64,000 bases of DNA from CAVSRC01 sp963782045 (GTDB lineage: Bacteria; Pseudomonadota; Alphaproteobacteria; Rhizobiales; Kaistiaceae), in contig CAWAIR010000006.1 of NCBI GenBank assembly GCA_963782045.1, positions 434,001 to 498,000 on the forward strand, given 5' to 3'. Shown one piece after another: positions 51,053 to 61,009 of the stretch (positions within the stretch are counted from its first letter, which is position 1; every line of letters begins with the position of its first letter). The notes beneath the pieces are model-generated. The model did no database searches and was not told where the DNA came from. It worked only from the letters and a program-made list of their open reading frames with translations. Both the position numbers and the translations under genes were made by a program.

Positions 51053-51517
51053 ATGGCGGACATGCTCAGGGTGTTGTGTGCGGCCGCGCTCCTTGGGGCG
51101 GCGTCGGTGCCGTCGGCGGCCGCCGCCGAGCGTCTGCCCGGGCCGGTCGTCGCCGATGTCCAGCGGGTGATCGATGGCGACACGCTGGTGGTCGTGGCGC
51201 CGGTCTGGTTCGGCATCGCGGTGACCACCAGCGTTCGGCTGAGAGGCATCGATACGCCCGAGCTGCACGGGCACTGCCAGCGGGAGAAGGAGCAGGCGGC
51301 CGCGGCGAAGCAATACCTTGCGGGGCAGACGACCGCGCAGGTGTCGCTCACCAACATCGAAGGCGACAAGTATTTCGGCCGGGTCGAGGCGGACGTGGCG
51401 ACCGTTCCGGGCGGACTCAACCTCGCCGCTGTGATGCTGAACAGCGGCCTGGGGCGCGCTTATGACGGCGGCACGCGCGGCGGCTGGTGCGGGTTGGCCA
51501 GCCTTGGCGCTGAGTGA
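51053..51517 (+). CDS. Exported thermonuclease (SNase)-like protein
   Basis: A 154-residue protein with a signal peptide (ending about SAAAA, residue 25) and a staphylococcal-nuclease-like OB fold: VIDGDTLVV, VRLRGIDTPELHG (catalytic Arg and Glu equivalents), KYFGRVEADV (second Arg), and NLAAVMLNSGLGRAYDGG. Two cysteines (CQREKEQA and WCGLAS) may form a disulfide. It is the only plus-strand gene between htpX and acs, and it has its own AT-rich promoter region. ATG 51053 or 51062 are both possible. Confidence 0.85.
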   Translation: MADMLRVLCAAALLGAASVPSAAAAERLPGPVVADVQRVIDGDTLVVVAPVWFGIAVTTSVRLRGIDTPELHGHCQREKEQAAAAKQYLAGQTTAQVSLTNIEGDKYFGRVEADVATVPGGLNLAAVMLNSGLGRAYDGGTRGGWCGLASLGAE

Positions 51518-51595
51518 CGCTCGTCTGTTGGCGGGCGGGATGCTGAGGGTCCGGCGAGCCATCCTCCGGCGGCGCCGAACCGGAGGGGCGAGAGA

Positions 51596-51619
51596 GCGGG
51601 CGGCCGCGCGACCGCCCGC
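51596..51619. terminator. GC hairpin between the nuclease-like gene and acs
   Basis: GCGGGCGG (51596-51603) pairs with CCGCCCGC (51612-51619) in the gap between two convergent genes, 7 bp beyond the acs stop. There is no T-run on either strand, so termination is only inferred from its place. Confidence 0.4.
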
Positions 51620-51625
51620 CGATGC

Positions 51626-53581
<1,956 letters not shown>

Positions 53582-53709
53582 GCCCTTCCCTCCCGATATT
53601 CGTTGTCCGGCGCCTGGCCGGATTTAGACCCTTTATAAGCGCCGGGGGATGGGGGGATGCAAGCCTCACAATGTCTCGGGGGAGCGCGCCGGACGGCCGC
53701 CCGCCAAGA

Positions 53710-53728
53710 ATTGTCAAGCTGTGACAAT
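53710..53728. promoter_or_regulatory. Inverted repeat ATTGTCA-N5-TGACAAT upstream of acs
   Basis: Perfect 7-bp arms at 53710-53716 and 53722-53728, centred about 138 bp upstream of the acs ATG. It is not an FNR or CRP consensus. A transcription-factor operator is plausible, but the regulator is unknown. Confidence 0.45.
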
Positions 53729-53750
53729 GCCTTCGCGGGACGGTGGTGAA

Positions 53751-53765
53751 TTTACAGGCTGTAAA
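53751..53765. promoter_or_regulatory. Palindrome TTTACAG-N1-CTGTAAA upstream of acs
   Basis: Perfect 7-bp arms around one central base, 37 bp from the previous palindrome and 16 bp after the EVE gene stop. Its position between the two minus-strand genes suggests control of acs. The regulator is unknown. Confidence 0.45.
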
Positions 53766-53780
53766 GGCAGGCGGGGCCGG

Positions 53781-54194
53781 TCATAGCCCGCCAAGCTTCG
53801 CCACCCGCTTCCACTCGGCCTCGCTCACCGGCTGGACGGAGAGGCGGGAGAGTTTGACCAAGGCCATCCCGGCCAGCGCCTTGTCGGCCTTGACGGCGGC
53901 CAGCGTCACCGGCTTCGGCAACGCCTCGATTGCAGCGATGTCGACGCACTCCCACTTGCCCTCGGCGTCGGTCGAATCGGGGTGCGCTTCCTTGACCACC
54001 TCGACGATGCCGACCACCGCCTTTTCCTCGCCGGAGTGGTAGAAGAAGCCGCGGTCGCCCTTCTTCATGGCGCGCATGTTGTTGCGGGCGGTGAAGTTGC
54101 GCACGCCGTCCCATTCCTGGCCGGCCTTGCCCTTCTTCACCTGCATCGCCCAGGACCAGGTCCCGGGTTCCGACTTGAACAACCAGTAGGCCAT
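53781..54194 (-). CDS. EVE domain-containing protein
   Basis: A 137-residue PUA-like EVE protein: MAYWLFKSEPGTWSWAMQ, then GVRNFTARNNMRAMKKGDRGFFYHSGEEKAVVGIVEVVKEAHPD, and LVKLSRLSVQPVSEAEWKRV at the end. EVE domains bind modified bases in nucleic acids. The housekeeping form is widespread in alphaproteobacteria near gpsA and tsaD, as here, and its cellular task is unresolved. ATG at 54192-54194 is chosen. Confidence 0.92.
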   Translation of the reverse strand: MAYWLFKSEPGTWSWAMQVKKGKAGQEWDGVRNFTARNNMRAMKKGDRGFFYHSGEEKAVVGIVEVVKEAHPDSTDAEGKWECVDIAAIEALPKPVTLAAVKADKALAGMALVKLSRLSVQPVSEAEWKRVAKLGGL

Positions 54195-54334
54195 GATGCC
54201 GTCTCCCGCCGCCGTTGGCGGCGAGGTTACGGGGCCGGCGCGGGAGCGTCCATAGTCCGCGCCGCATCGGCCGGCACGGTTTTGCCACCTGGGCGGACGA
54301 CAGTCGCCTGTCGGGAAGCGGAAGGACGTCCACG

Positions 54335-55289
54335 GTGCGGACGAAAATTCTGATGGTGCGGATCGGTGTGCTGGCGGGCCTCCTTGCCGGCGCGGCGGGG
54401 GGCGCACTGGCGGAGGACGATTCGGTCGCGCCGGCCGCGCCGGTCGCGACGCCGCAGGACACCGTCTGCGACCTCATCGACGCGGCGGCGGCGGCAAACG
54501 ATCTGCCGGTTGCCTTCTTCACCCGGCTGGTCTGGCGGGAGAGTCGATTTCGCCGCCGACGCTGTGAGCCCCAAGGGGGCGCAGGGGATCGCGCAGTTCA
54601 TGCCGGCGACGGCGGCGCGGCGCGGCCTCGCCGACCCCTTCGACGCCCGCTCGGCGATCGATGCTTCGGCCGAATATCTCAGCGATCTTTCCGATGCCTT
54701 CGGCAATCTCGGGTTGGCGGCGGCCGCCTACAATGCGGGCGAACAGCGCGTCAGCGACTGGATGGCAGGCGACGGGGGGCTGCCATGGGAGACGCAGGAC
54801 TACGTGATCTTCATCACCGGGCGCACGGCCGAGGACTGGAAGAGCGAAGCGACCGAGGCGGATGCCGCCGCCGTGCCGGCGATCGCGGGCCGTGCGGCGC
54901 CTGCCATCGCCCTGGCAGCGCCGGTCACCGTGGCGGCGAAGGCCGAGCCGACCTGCACGGAGATCGCGGCGCTGCTCGCCAAGGGGGCAGGATCGGCACC
55001 AGTGCCGGCGAGCCTGGAATCGGCGCCGTGGGCGCCCTGGGGCGTGCAGGTCGCCGGCAACTTCTCGCAACAGCGCGCCATGGCGAGCTATCGCGCCTTG
55101 CAGCGCCGTTTCCCGAAGATCATCGGCGAGCGCATGCCGCTCGTCTTGCGCACGCAGATGGCGGGTCGCGGGCGGGCGCCGATGACGGCGATCCGCCTGC
55201 CGGCCAAGACGCGCGAAGCGGCCGAAGACCTCTGCCGCGACCTGCATGAGGCCGGCGGTGCCTGCGTGGTGACGAAGAACGGACGCTGA
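54335..55289 (+). pseudogene. Lytic transglycosylase with SPOR domain, frameshifted
   Basis: An exported SLT transglycosylase of about 317 residues. GTG 54335 (AAGGA upstream; ATG 54353 alternative) begins a signal peptide ending near GGALA. The first frame runs to the catalytic region RLVWRES. Near 54543-54546 a +1 shift moves the reading to DFAADAVSPKGAQGIAQFMP, DLSDAFGNLGLAAAAYNAGEQRV and a C-terminal SPOR-like domain (WGVQVAGNFSQQRAMASYRALQRRFP). Removing the C in AGTCGATTTC restores WRESDFAADAVSPKG, a normal SLT motif. It is convergent with gpsA. Whether the gene is broken or misread cannot be decided here. Confidence 0.8.
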
Positions 55290-56270
55290 TCAGTCGGCTT
55301 CGCGCCGCAGCGGGCGGCTCATCAGACCGTCGATGGCCTCGTCGACGGTCAGCGCCCGCTCGATGATGGCGGCAACGGCGTCGACGATCGGCGTCGACAC
55401 CCGATGGCGGCGGGCGAGGTCGCGAGCGACGGAAGCGGTGGCGATGCCTTCGGCGAGCGCGTGCGGCGCCTCCGGGTCGCCGCCGCGGCCGAGGTGGAGG
55501 CCGTAGGCGAAGTTACGCGATTGCGGGCCGGAGCAGGTGAGCACTAGGTCACCAAGGCCGGAGAGGCCCATCAGCGTGTCGGGCCGGGCGCCCATCGCCT
55601 CGCCGAGGCGGCGGAGCTCGGCGAAGGCGCGGGCGGTGAGCGCGGCGATGGCGCTGGCGCCGAGGTCGCGGCCGGCGACGATGCCGGCGGCGATGGCGAG
55701 CACGTTCTTGACGGCGCCGCCGATCTCGACGCCGGTCACGTCGGTCTCGGCATAGGGGCGGAAGCTGGGGCTGGCGAGCGCGTGGCAGAGGGCGAGCGCC
55801 AGCGCCTCGTCTTCCGCGGCAATGGTGACGGCGGTGGGCAGGCCGCGGGCGACATCGGCGGCGAAGCCGGGGCCGGAGAGGACGGCGGGGCGCACCTGCG
55901 GCGCGACCTCGGCGATGACCTCCGACAGGCGCTTGTCGGTGTCGTGCTCCAGCCCCTTGGCGGCGATGATGAGCGGCGTGCCGGCCGGCATGTATGGCGC
56001 GGCCGCCGCGGCGACGGCGCGCGTCGCCTGGGCGGGCACGGCAAGGATGATGGCGTCGGCGCGGAGCGCCACAGCCAGCGAATCGGTCGCCGGCACGCCG
56101 TCGAGGCGGATGCCGGGCAGGTAGCGCGGGTTCTCGTGGCGCTCGTCGATGGCGGCGACCACGTCGCGGTCGCGCGCCCACAGCTTCACCCCGCGGCCGG
56201 CGCGCGCCGCGGTGAGGGCAAGGGCGGTGCCCCAGGCGCCGCCGCCGATGACGCCGACCGGCCCGATCAT
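55290..56270 (-). CDS. gpsA: NAD(P)H-dependent glycerol-3-phosphate dehydrogenase
   Basis: Makes sn-glycerol-3-phosphate for phospholipid synthesis. The 326-residue product has the Rossmann motif GVIGGGAWGTALALTAARAG, AAKGLEHDT, SGPGFAADVARGLPTAV, the catalytic Lys region GVEIGGAVKNVLAIAAGIV, GLSGLGDLVLTCSGPQSRNF and EGIATASVA. The start overlaps the Nudix gene stop by four bases, forming a tsaD-nudix-gpsA operon. glpK in the same window feeds the same metabolite pool. Confidence 0.96.
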   Translation of the reverse strand: MIGPVGVIGGGAWGTALALTAARAGRGVKLWARDRDVVAAIDERHENPRYLPGIRLDGVPATDSLAVALRADAIILAVPAQATRAVAAAAAPYMPAGTPLIIAAKGLEHDTDKRLSEVIAEVAPQVRPAVLSGPGFAADVARGLPTAVTIAAEDEALALALCHALASPSFRPYAETDVTGVEIGGAVKNVLAIAAGIVAGRDLGASAIAALTARAFAELRRLGEAMGARPDTLMGLSGLGDLVLTCSGPQSRNFAYGLHLGRGGDPEAPHALAEGIATASVARDLARRHRVSTPIVDAVAAIIERALTVDEAIDGLMSRPLRREAD

Positions 56271-56734
56271 GCGCGGACCTCTTGGCGCAGACGGCGCATC
56301 AATTCGGGCAGGAACGCGCCAAGGCTGCCAAACAGCTCGGGAACGGCGGCCAGCGGCACGAATGAAAAGGCCATGCGGATCGGATCCTCGCCGTCATCCG
56401 GGGTCTGCTCGGTCCATTCCCAGCGGTCCGGGTAGTCACCCGCGAGCGGCAGATGGAAGAAGCTGCGCGCATGTTCATGGCGCATCCCGTCGGCCTCATA
56501 GATGTAGGTCGCCTGGCCGAGCAGCGTCAGGGTGTCCGGTGGGGCAAGGCCGGTCTCTTCGAGGAATTCGCGCCGGGCGCCATCCTCGATCGCCTCGCCG
56601 TCCATCACCGTGCCGCCCGGCACCTGAACGCCAGCCTCCGGGAAATCCGGCTCGGTGAAGATCAGGAGCTGCTCCCGCCACGTGGCGTAGAGCACCGCCT
56701 TGCGGCGGAAGTGGGTCGGAAGCTCCGCGGTCAT
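56267..56734 (-). CDS. NUDIX hydrolase
   Basis: A 155-residue protein with a perfect Nudix box GX5EX7REUXEEXGU at residues 41-63 (Gly41, Glu47, Arg55-Glu56, Glu59-Glu60, Gly62). It would hydrolyse a nucleoside diphosphate linked to another moiety, with Mg2+. The substrate is unknown. It is coupled to tsaD and gpsA by four-base overlaps on both sides, an insertion not typical of the usual tsaD-gpsA pair. Confidence 0.9.
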   Translation of the reverse strand: MTAELPTHFRRKAVLYATWREQLLIFTEPDFPEAGVQVPGGTVMDGEAIEDGARREFLEETGLAPPDTLTLLGQATYIYEADGMRHEHARSFFHLPLAGDYPDRWEWTEQTPDDGEDPIRMAFSFVPLAAVPELFGSLGAFLPELMRRLRQEVRA

Positions 56735-57804
56735 GCGCGGGCTCCCTTGGCCCCGGCGCCGAGCTTGGGCGTTGCCAGCTCGTCCAGCGGCCAGCGCGGA
56801 CGCGCCGCCACGTCGAGCGGATCGGTGAAGCCGCGGGCAAGCCGCTCGGCGCCCGCCCAGGCGATCATGACGCCGTTGTCCGAACAGAGCCGCGGCGGTG
56901 GCACGACGAGACGGAAGGCGTGGCGCCCGGCGGCCCCGGCGAGCGCCCCGCGCAGCGCCTGGTTGGCGGCGACGCCGCCGGCGGCGACCAGCACGTGCGG
57001 CCCGTCGTGGTCGGCCATGAAGGCCTGCATGGCGTGTGCGGCCCGGTCGGCGACGATGTCGGTGACCGCCGCCTGGAACGAGGCACAGAGGTCGGCGACG
57101 TCCTGGTCGGAGAGCGGCGCGGCGGCTTGCGCCGCAAGGCGGACGGCGGTCTTTAGGCCGGAGAAGGAGAAGTCGGCGCCCGGCCGTCCGGTGAGCGGGC
57201 GGGGTAGGGGAAAGCGCGTGGGATCGCCGCTGGCCGCGGCGTCCTCCACCGCCGGGCCGCCGGGATAGGGGAGGCCGAGGAGCTTTGCCGCCTTGTCGAA
57301 GGCCTCGCCCAGCGCATCGTCGATGGTCGAACCCAGCCGGCGGTAGCGGCCGACGTCCTCGACGGCGACGAACTGGCTGTGGCCGCCGGAGATGAGCAGC
57401 AGCAGATAGGGGAAGGCGATGCCGTCGGTAAGGCGGGCGGTCAGCGCATGGCCCTCGAGATGGTTGACGGCGATCAGCGGCTTTCCCGCCGCGAGCGCGA
57501 TCGCCTTGGCCGTGGTCAACCCGACCAGCACGCCGCCGATCAGGCCCGGCCCGGCGGTGGCGGCGACGGCGTCAATCTCGGCAAAGCCGTGGCCGGCCTG
57601 GGCAAGCGCCGCCTTGACCACGCCGTCGAGCACCTCGACATGGGCGCGGGCGGCGATTTCCGGCACGACGCCGCCGAAGGCGGCATGGTCCTCGACCTGC
57701 GACAGGACGATGTCGGAGAGGATGCTGCCGGTGCCGTCCGCGGCGCGCCTGACGACCGCGGCGGCGGTCTCGTCGCAACTGGTCTCGATGCCGAGAACGA
57801 TCAT
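56731..57804 (-). CDS. tsaD: tRNA N6-adenosine threonylcarbamoyltransferase TsaD
   Basis: A 357-residue ASKHA-fold enzyme that transfers threonylcarbamoyl to A37 of ANN-decoding tRNAs. Motifs are VLGIETSCDETAAAVV, the metal-binding His115 and His119 in NHLEGH, GPGLIGGVLVGLTTAKAIA, LISGGHSQFV, DFSFSGLKTAV, and VAAGGVAANQALR. It is divergent from hemC, as in many rhizobia, sharing a 106-bp promoter gap. Confidence 0.96.
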   Translation of the reverse strand: MIVLGIETSCDETAAAVVRRAADGTGSILSDIVLSQVEDHAAFGGVVPEIAARAHVEVLDGVVKAALAQAGHGFAEIDAVAATAGPGLIGGVLVGLTTAKAIALAAGKPLIAVNHLEGHALTARLTDGIAFPYLLLLISGGHSQFVAVEDVGRYRRLGSTIDDALGEAFDKAAKLLGLPYPGGPAVEDAAASGDPTRFPLPRPLTGRPGADFSFSGLKTAVRLAAQAAAPLSDQDVADLCASFQAAVTDIVADRAAHAMQAFMADHDGPHVLVAAGGVAANQALRGALAGAAGRHAFRLVVPPPRLCSDNGVMIAWAGAERLARGFTDPLDVAARPRWPLDELATPKLGAGAKGARA

Positions 57805-57910
57805 TCGCGAAAATCCGGTTGAATTTGGCTATCCTCGCCGCTGGCTTCGGCGGGCAAGATCGGCCAAAAGATGGACCGCCCGAAGCCCCCTAACACCTCG
57901 GACACCAGCC

Positions 57911-58837
57911 TTGCAATCGGCCGAAACCCGCACCGCATCAAGCCGCATCGGCACGCGCGGCAGCCCGCTGGCGCTGTGGCAGGCGGACGCCGTGCGCTCC
58001 GCGCTTGCCGGCATCGGCGTGGCGGCGGCGGTGGCGCCGATCCGTACCACCGGCGACCGCATCACCGACCGGCCGCTGGCCGAGGCCGGCGGCAAGGGCC
58101 TGTTCACCAAGGAGATCGACGAGGCGCTGCTATCGGGGCGCGTCGACCTCGCCGTCCATTCGGCCAAGGACCTGCCCACCGCATTGCCCGAGGGTATCGT
58201 GGTCGCTGCCTGCCTCAAGCGGGCCGACGTGCGCGACGCCTTCCTGTCGCCGCAGGCGAAGCACATCCGCGACCTGCCCGCGGGCGCCGTTATCGGCACG
58301 GCATCGCTCCGCCGCGCGGCGCTGGCGCTGAGGCTCAGGCCGGACCTCCGCGTGGTGCCGATGCGCGGCAACGTCGAGACGCGGCTGAGGAAGCTTGCGG
58401 CCGGCGAAGCCGACGCCACGCTGCTGGCGCTTGCCGGGCTGACGCGGCTCGGCCTTGCCGACCGCGCCGCCGGGGTTCTCGATCCCGACGAATGGCTGCC
58501 GGCACCGGGGCAGGGGACGATCGCCGTCACCGCGCGGTCCGGCGACGCGGGCGTGCTGGCTGCGCTGGCCAAGATCGACGACCGCGCCACTTCGCTGGCG
58601 CTTGCCGCCGAGCGCGCCTTCCTCGCCGTCCTCGACGGCTCCTGCCGCACCCCGATCGGCGGCCTCGCCGAGATCGACGGCGAAAGACTGCGCCTGCGCG
58701 GCATCATCGTGAAGCCGGACGGCAGCGAGGCTCACGACGTCGAGCGGCTGGGGCCGGCCGCCGAGGCCGAAGCCCTCGGCGCCGATGCCGGACAGGAGCT
58801 TGCCCGGCGCGGCGGCGCAGATTTCTTTGCCGGCTAA
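57911..58837 (+). CDS. hemC: Hydroxymethylbilane synthase (porphobilinogen deaminase)
   Basis: Polymerises four porphobilinogens in tetrapyrrole synthesis. The 308-residue product has IGTRGSPLALWQA, the DLAVHSAKDLPT motif (catalytic Asp), GTASLRRAALAL, and the dipyrromethane cofactor Cys at about residue 244 in DGSCRTPIGG. The start is uncertain. TTG 57911 gives the family length, and no in-frame ATG lies close by with a ribosome site. Upstream in-frame ATGs overlap the tsaD antisense. hemD follows after 4 bp. Confidence 0.93.
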   Translation: MQSAETRTASSRIGTRGSPLALWQADAVRSALAGIGVAAAVAPIRTTGDRITDRPLAEAGGKGLFTKEIDEALLSGRVDLAVHSAKDLPTALPEGIVVAACLKRADVRDAFLSPQAKHIRDLPAGAVIGTASLRRAALALRLRPDLRVVPMRGNVETRLRKLAAGEADATLLALAGLTRLGLADRAAGVLDPDEWLPAPGQGTIAVTARSGDAGVLAALAKIDDRATSLALAAERAFLAVLDGSCRTPIGGLAEIDGERLRLRGIIVKPDGSEAHDVERLGPAAEAEALGADAGQELARRGGADFFAG

Positions 58838-58841
58838 GACC

Positions 58842-59540
58842 ATGCGTCTCCTGGTCACCCGGCCCGAACCGGAAGCGAGCGCCTCGGCGGAGCGGCTGAG
58901 GGCACTCGGCCACAGCGTCACGGTGGCGCCACTGCTTGCCATCATGCTCAACCCGCCGCCACGAGACCTGCCGGAGCCGGCCGGGCTGATCGTCACCAGC
59001 CGCAATGGCGTGCGGGCGCTACAGACCTGGCCGCAGGCGGCGGGCTGGCGCGACGTTCCGCTGTTCGCCATCGGGTCATCCACGGCGCAGGCCGCCCGCG
59101 CCGCCGGCTTCGGCCGCGTCACCGCGGGAGACGGCGAAGGGGCGGCGCTCGCCGCCTCGATCGTGGCGGTCCTGCCGGCGAGCCGGGGGCCGGTGATCTA
59201 TGCCGCCGCGCGCGATCTCAGCGGCAATCTGGCGGAGAAACTGGAGGAAGCAGGCACCGACCTGCAGATGGTCGAGGCCTACCGGGCGGAACCCGCGGAG
59301 GCGCTCGGCCCGACGGTAAGGGCGGCGCTCGCGGAGGGCAGGCTCGACGGCGCCCTGTTCTATTCGCGGCGGACGGCGGAAACCTTCCGCGATCTCACCG
59401 CCGGGGCGCCCGTGCGGCTGGCTCATGTCTTCGCCCTCTCGGCGAAGGTGGCCGAGCCGTTGCGTACGCTCCGGGCAGCCGTGCACATCGCGCCGAAGCC
59501 GGACGAGGCCAGCCTGCTCTCGCTGATTCCCCTGCGGTGA
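58842..59540 (+). CDS. hemD: Uroporphyrinogen-III synthase
   Basis: Cyclises and inverts ring D of hydroxymethylbilane. The 232-residue product starts MRLLVTRPEPEASASAERLRALGH, with LIVTSRNGVRAL (about residues 47-58) and a second domain with YRAEPAEALGP and LFYSRRTAETF, the weakly conserved features of HemD. Position right after hemC confirms it. ATG 58842 is preferred to the ORF start at 58785, which overlaps hemC. Confidence 0.9.
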   Translation: MRLLVTRPEPEASASAERLRALGHSVTVAPLLAIMLNPPPRDLPEPAGLIVTSRNGVRALQTWPQAAGWRDVPLFAIGSSTAQAARAAGFGRVTAGDGEGAALAASIVAVLPASRGPVIYAAARDLSGNLAEKLEEAGTDLQMVEAYRAEPAEALGPTVRAALAEGRLDGALFYSRRTAETFRDLTAGAPVRLAHVFALSAKVAEPLRTLRAAVHIAPKPDEASLLSLIPLR

Positions 59541-59620
59541 TTCCTTCTCCCCTGCCGTGGCCGCGGCGCGATAAGACTGTATTGTAAGGGGCGAGCCAGC
59601 GGATTCCGACGAGGACAAGC

Positions 59621-61009
59621 ATGGCCGCCGACAACGACGGATCAGAGAACGACAAGCCGGCCGGCACGGAGCGCAAGAGCCGCATGCGCCGCCAGCGCCC
59701 GCCGGTCACCATCGACCTGGCCGCCGAGCGCCTCGCCGACAAGGGCGAACAGGCGACCGACAAGGGGCCGGTCGACAGCCCGGAAGGCGCGACGGCGGAA
59801 CCGGCGGAAGCGGCGGCGCCGTCGCCGCAAGAAGAGGAAGCACAGCCAGCCGAGCCGGAGCGGGCCGAGCCGGTAGAGGCGAGGCCGGGGCGCACGCCGT
59901 GGCTCGCCGGCGCCAGCATCATCGGCAGCGACGACGGCTGGACACGGCCGGCGCTGGCCGGCGTCGCCGGCGGCATCGTCGCGCTGATCCTGCTGATCGT
60001 GCTGCAGGCGATCGGCCTGGTGCCCTCGCCCGGACGCTCGGCGGCGCTGCACGCCGCCGATCAGGCCAAGACGACGAGCGAGGCGGTGGCCGCGATCGAC
60101 CGCCGGCTTTCGGCGGTCGAGATGATCACCCAGAACCAGCCGTCGAAGAATGCCGTCAATACGCTCGACGGCGAGGTCGCCCAGTTGCAGAAGCAGATGG
60201 GGGCGCTGGCGACCCGGGGCGACATGACGGTGCTCGAGAACAAGCTGGCGGCGCTCGCCAAGCGGGTCGATGCTTTGCCGGCGGGCGTCACCCAGGACCA
60301 GCTCACCGCGCTCTCCGACCGGGTGAGCGCTCTCGAAAGCGGCGGCACCGCGAGCGGCAGCGGCGGCGTCGGGTCGGATGCGGCGGTGGCGCTCTCCCAC
60401 CGCATCGATGCCGTGCAGTCGAGCCTCAATGCCCTCGGCGACCGGCTGGCGGCGCTGGAAAGCAAGGCGTCCGCCGGGCCGAGCGAGAGCACGGTGGCGG
60501 CCCGCGCCATCGCGGTGGTGGCGCTCCGGCGGGCGGTGGACGAAGGCGCGCCGTTCACCACCGACCTCGATCTCGCCTCTGCCCTCGGCCTGCCGGCGGA
60601 CGATGTCGCCGCGCTCAAGCCCTACGCCGACAAGGGCGTGCCGACCAAGGCGGCGCTCGCCAGCGAATTCCCCAAGGTGGGGGACGCCATCGTCAGCACG
60701 ACGACCAAGGCCAATCTCAACGCCGGCTGGATCCAGCGCCTGATCGCCGGCGCCCGTTCGCTGGTGACGGTGCGGCCGACCGGCCCGGTTGCCGGCAGCG
60801 ATCCGGCGGCGGTGGTCTCGCGCATGCAGGCGGCGGTCGAGGCCGGCGACCTCAAGAAGGCGCTCTCCGAACGGGACGCGCTGCCCGACGCCGGCAAGGC
60901 CGCCTCGGCCGACTGGGCGGCGGCGGCGCAAAGCCGGGTCACCGTCGACGGGCTGATCGCCAAGATCGCGGCGCATGTCGCGCCGGCCGGCGGGAACGGC
61001 CCGACATGA
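59621..61009 (+). CDS. Mitofilin/Mic60-like inner-membrane protein
   Basis: A 462-residue protein with a long charged N-terminus (1-105), one transmembrane helix (about 108-133, LAGVAGGIVALILLIVLQAIGL), a coiled-coil region (about 150-290), and a C-terminal helical domain (about 300-455) with AVVALRRAVDEGAPFTTDLDLASAL. This matches COG4223, the alphaproteobacterial Mic60 homologue found between hemD and hemY. Mic60 bends membranes in mitochondrial cristae and in bacterial intracytoplasmic membranes. Its stop overlaps hemY by four bases. Confidence 0.85.
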   Translation: MAADNDGSENDKPAGTERKSRMRRQRPPVTIDLAAERLADKGEQATDKGPVDSPEGATAEPAEAAAPSPQEEEAQPAEPERAEPVEARPGRTPWLAGASIIGSDDGWTRPALAGVAGGIVALILLIVLQAIGLVPSPGRSAALHAADQAKTTSEAVAAIDRRLSAVEMITQNQPSKNAVNTLDGEVAQLQKQMGALATRGDMTVLENKLAALAKRVDALPAGVTQDQLTALSDRVSALESGGTASGSGGVGSDAAVALSHRIDAVQSSLNALGDRLAALESKASAGPSESTVAARAIAVVALRRAVDEGAPFTTDLDLASALGLPADDVAALKPYADKGVPTKAALASEFPKVGDAIVSTTTKANLNAGWIQRLIAGARSLVTVRPTGPVAGSDPAAVVSRMQAAVEAGDLKKALSERDALPDAGKAASADWAAAAQSRVTVDGLIAKIAAHVAPAGGNGPT

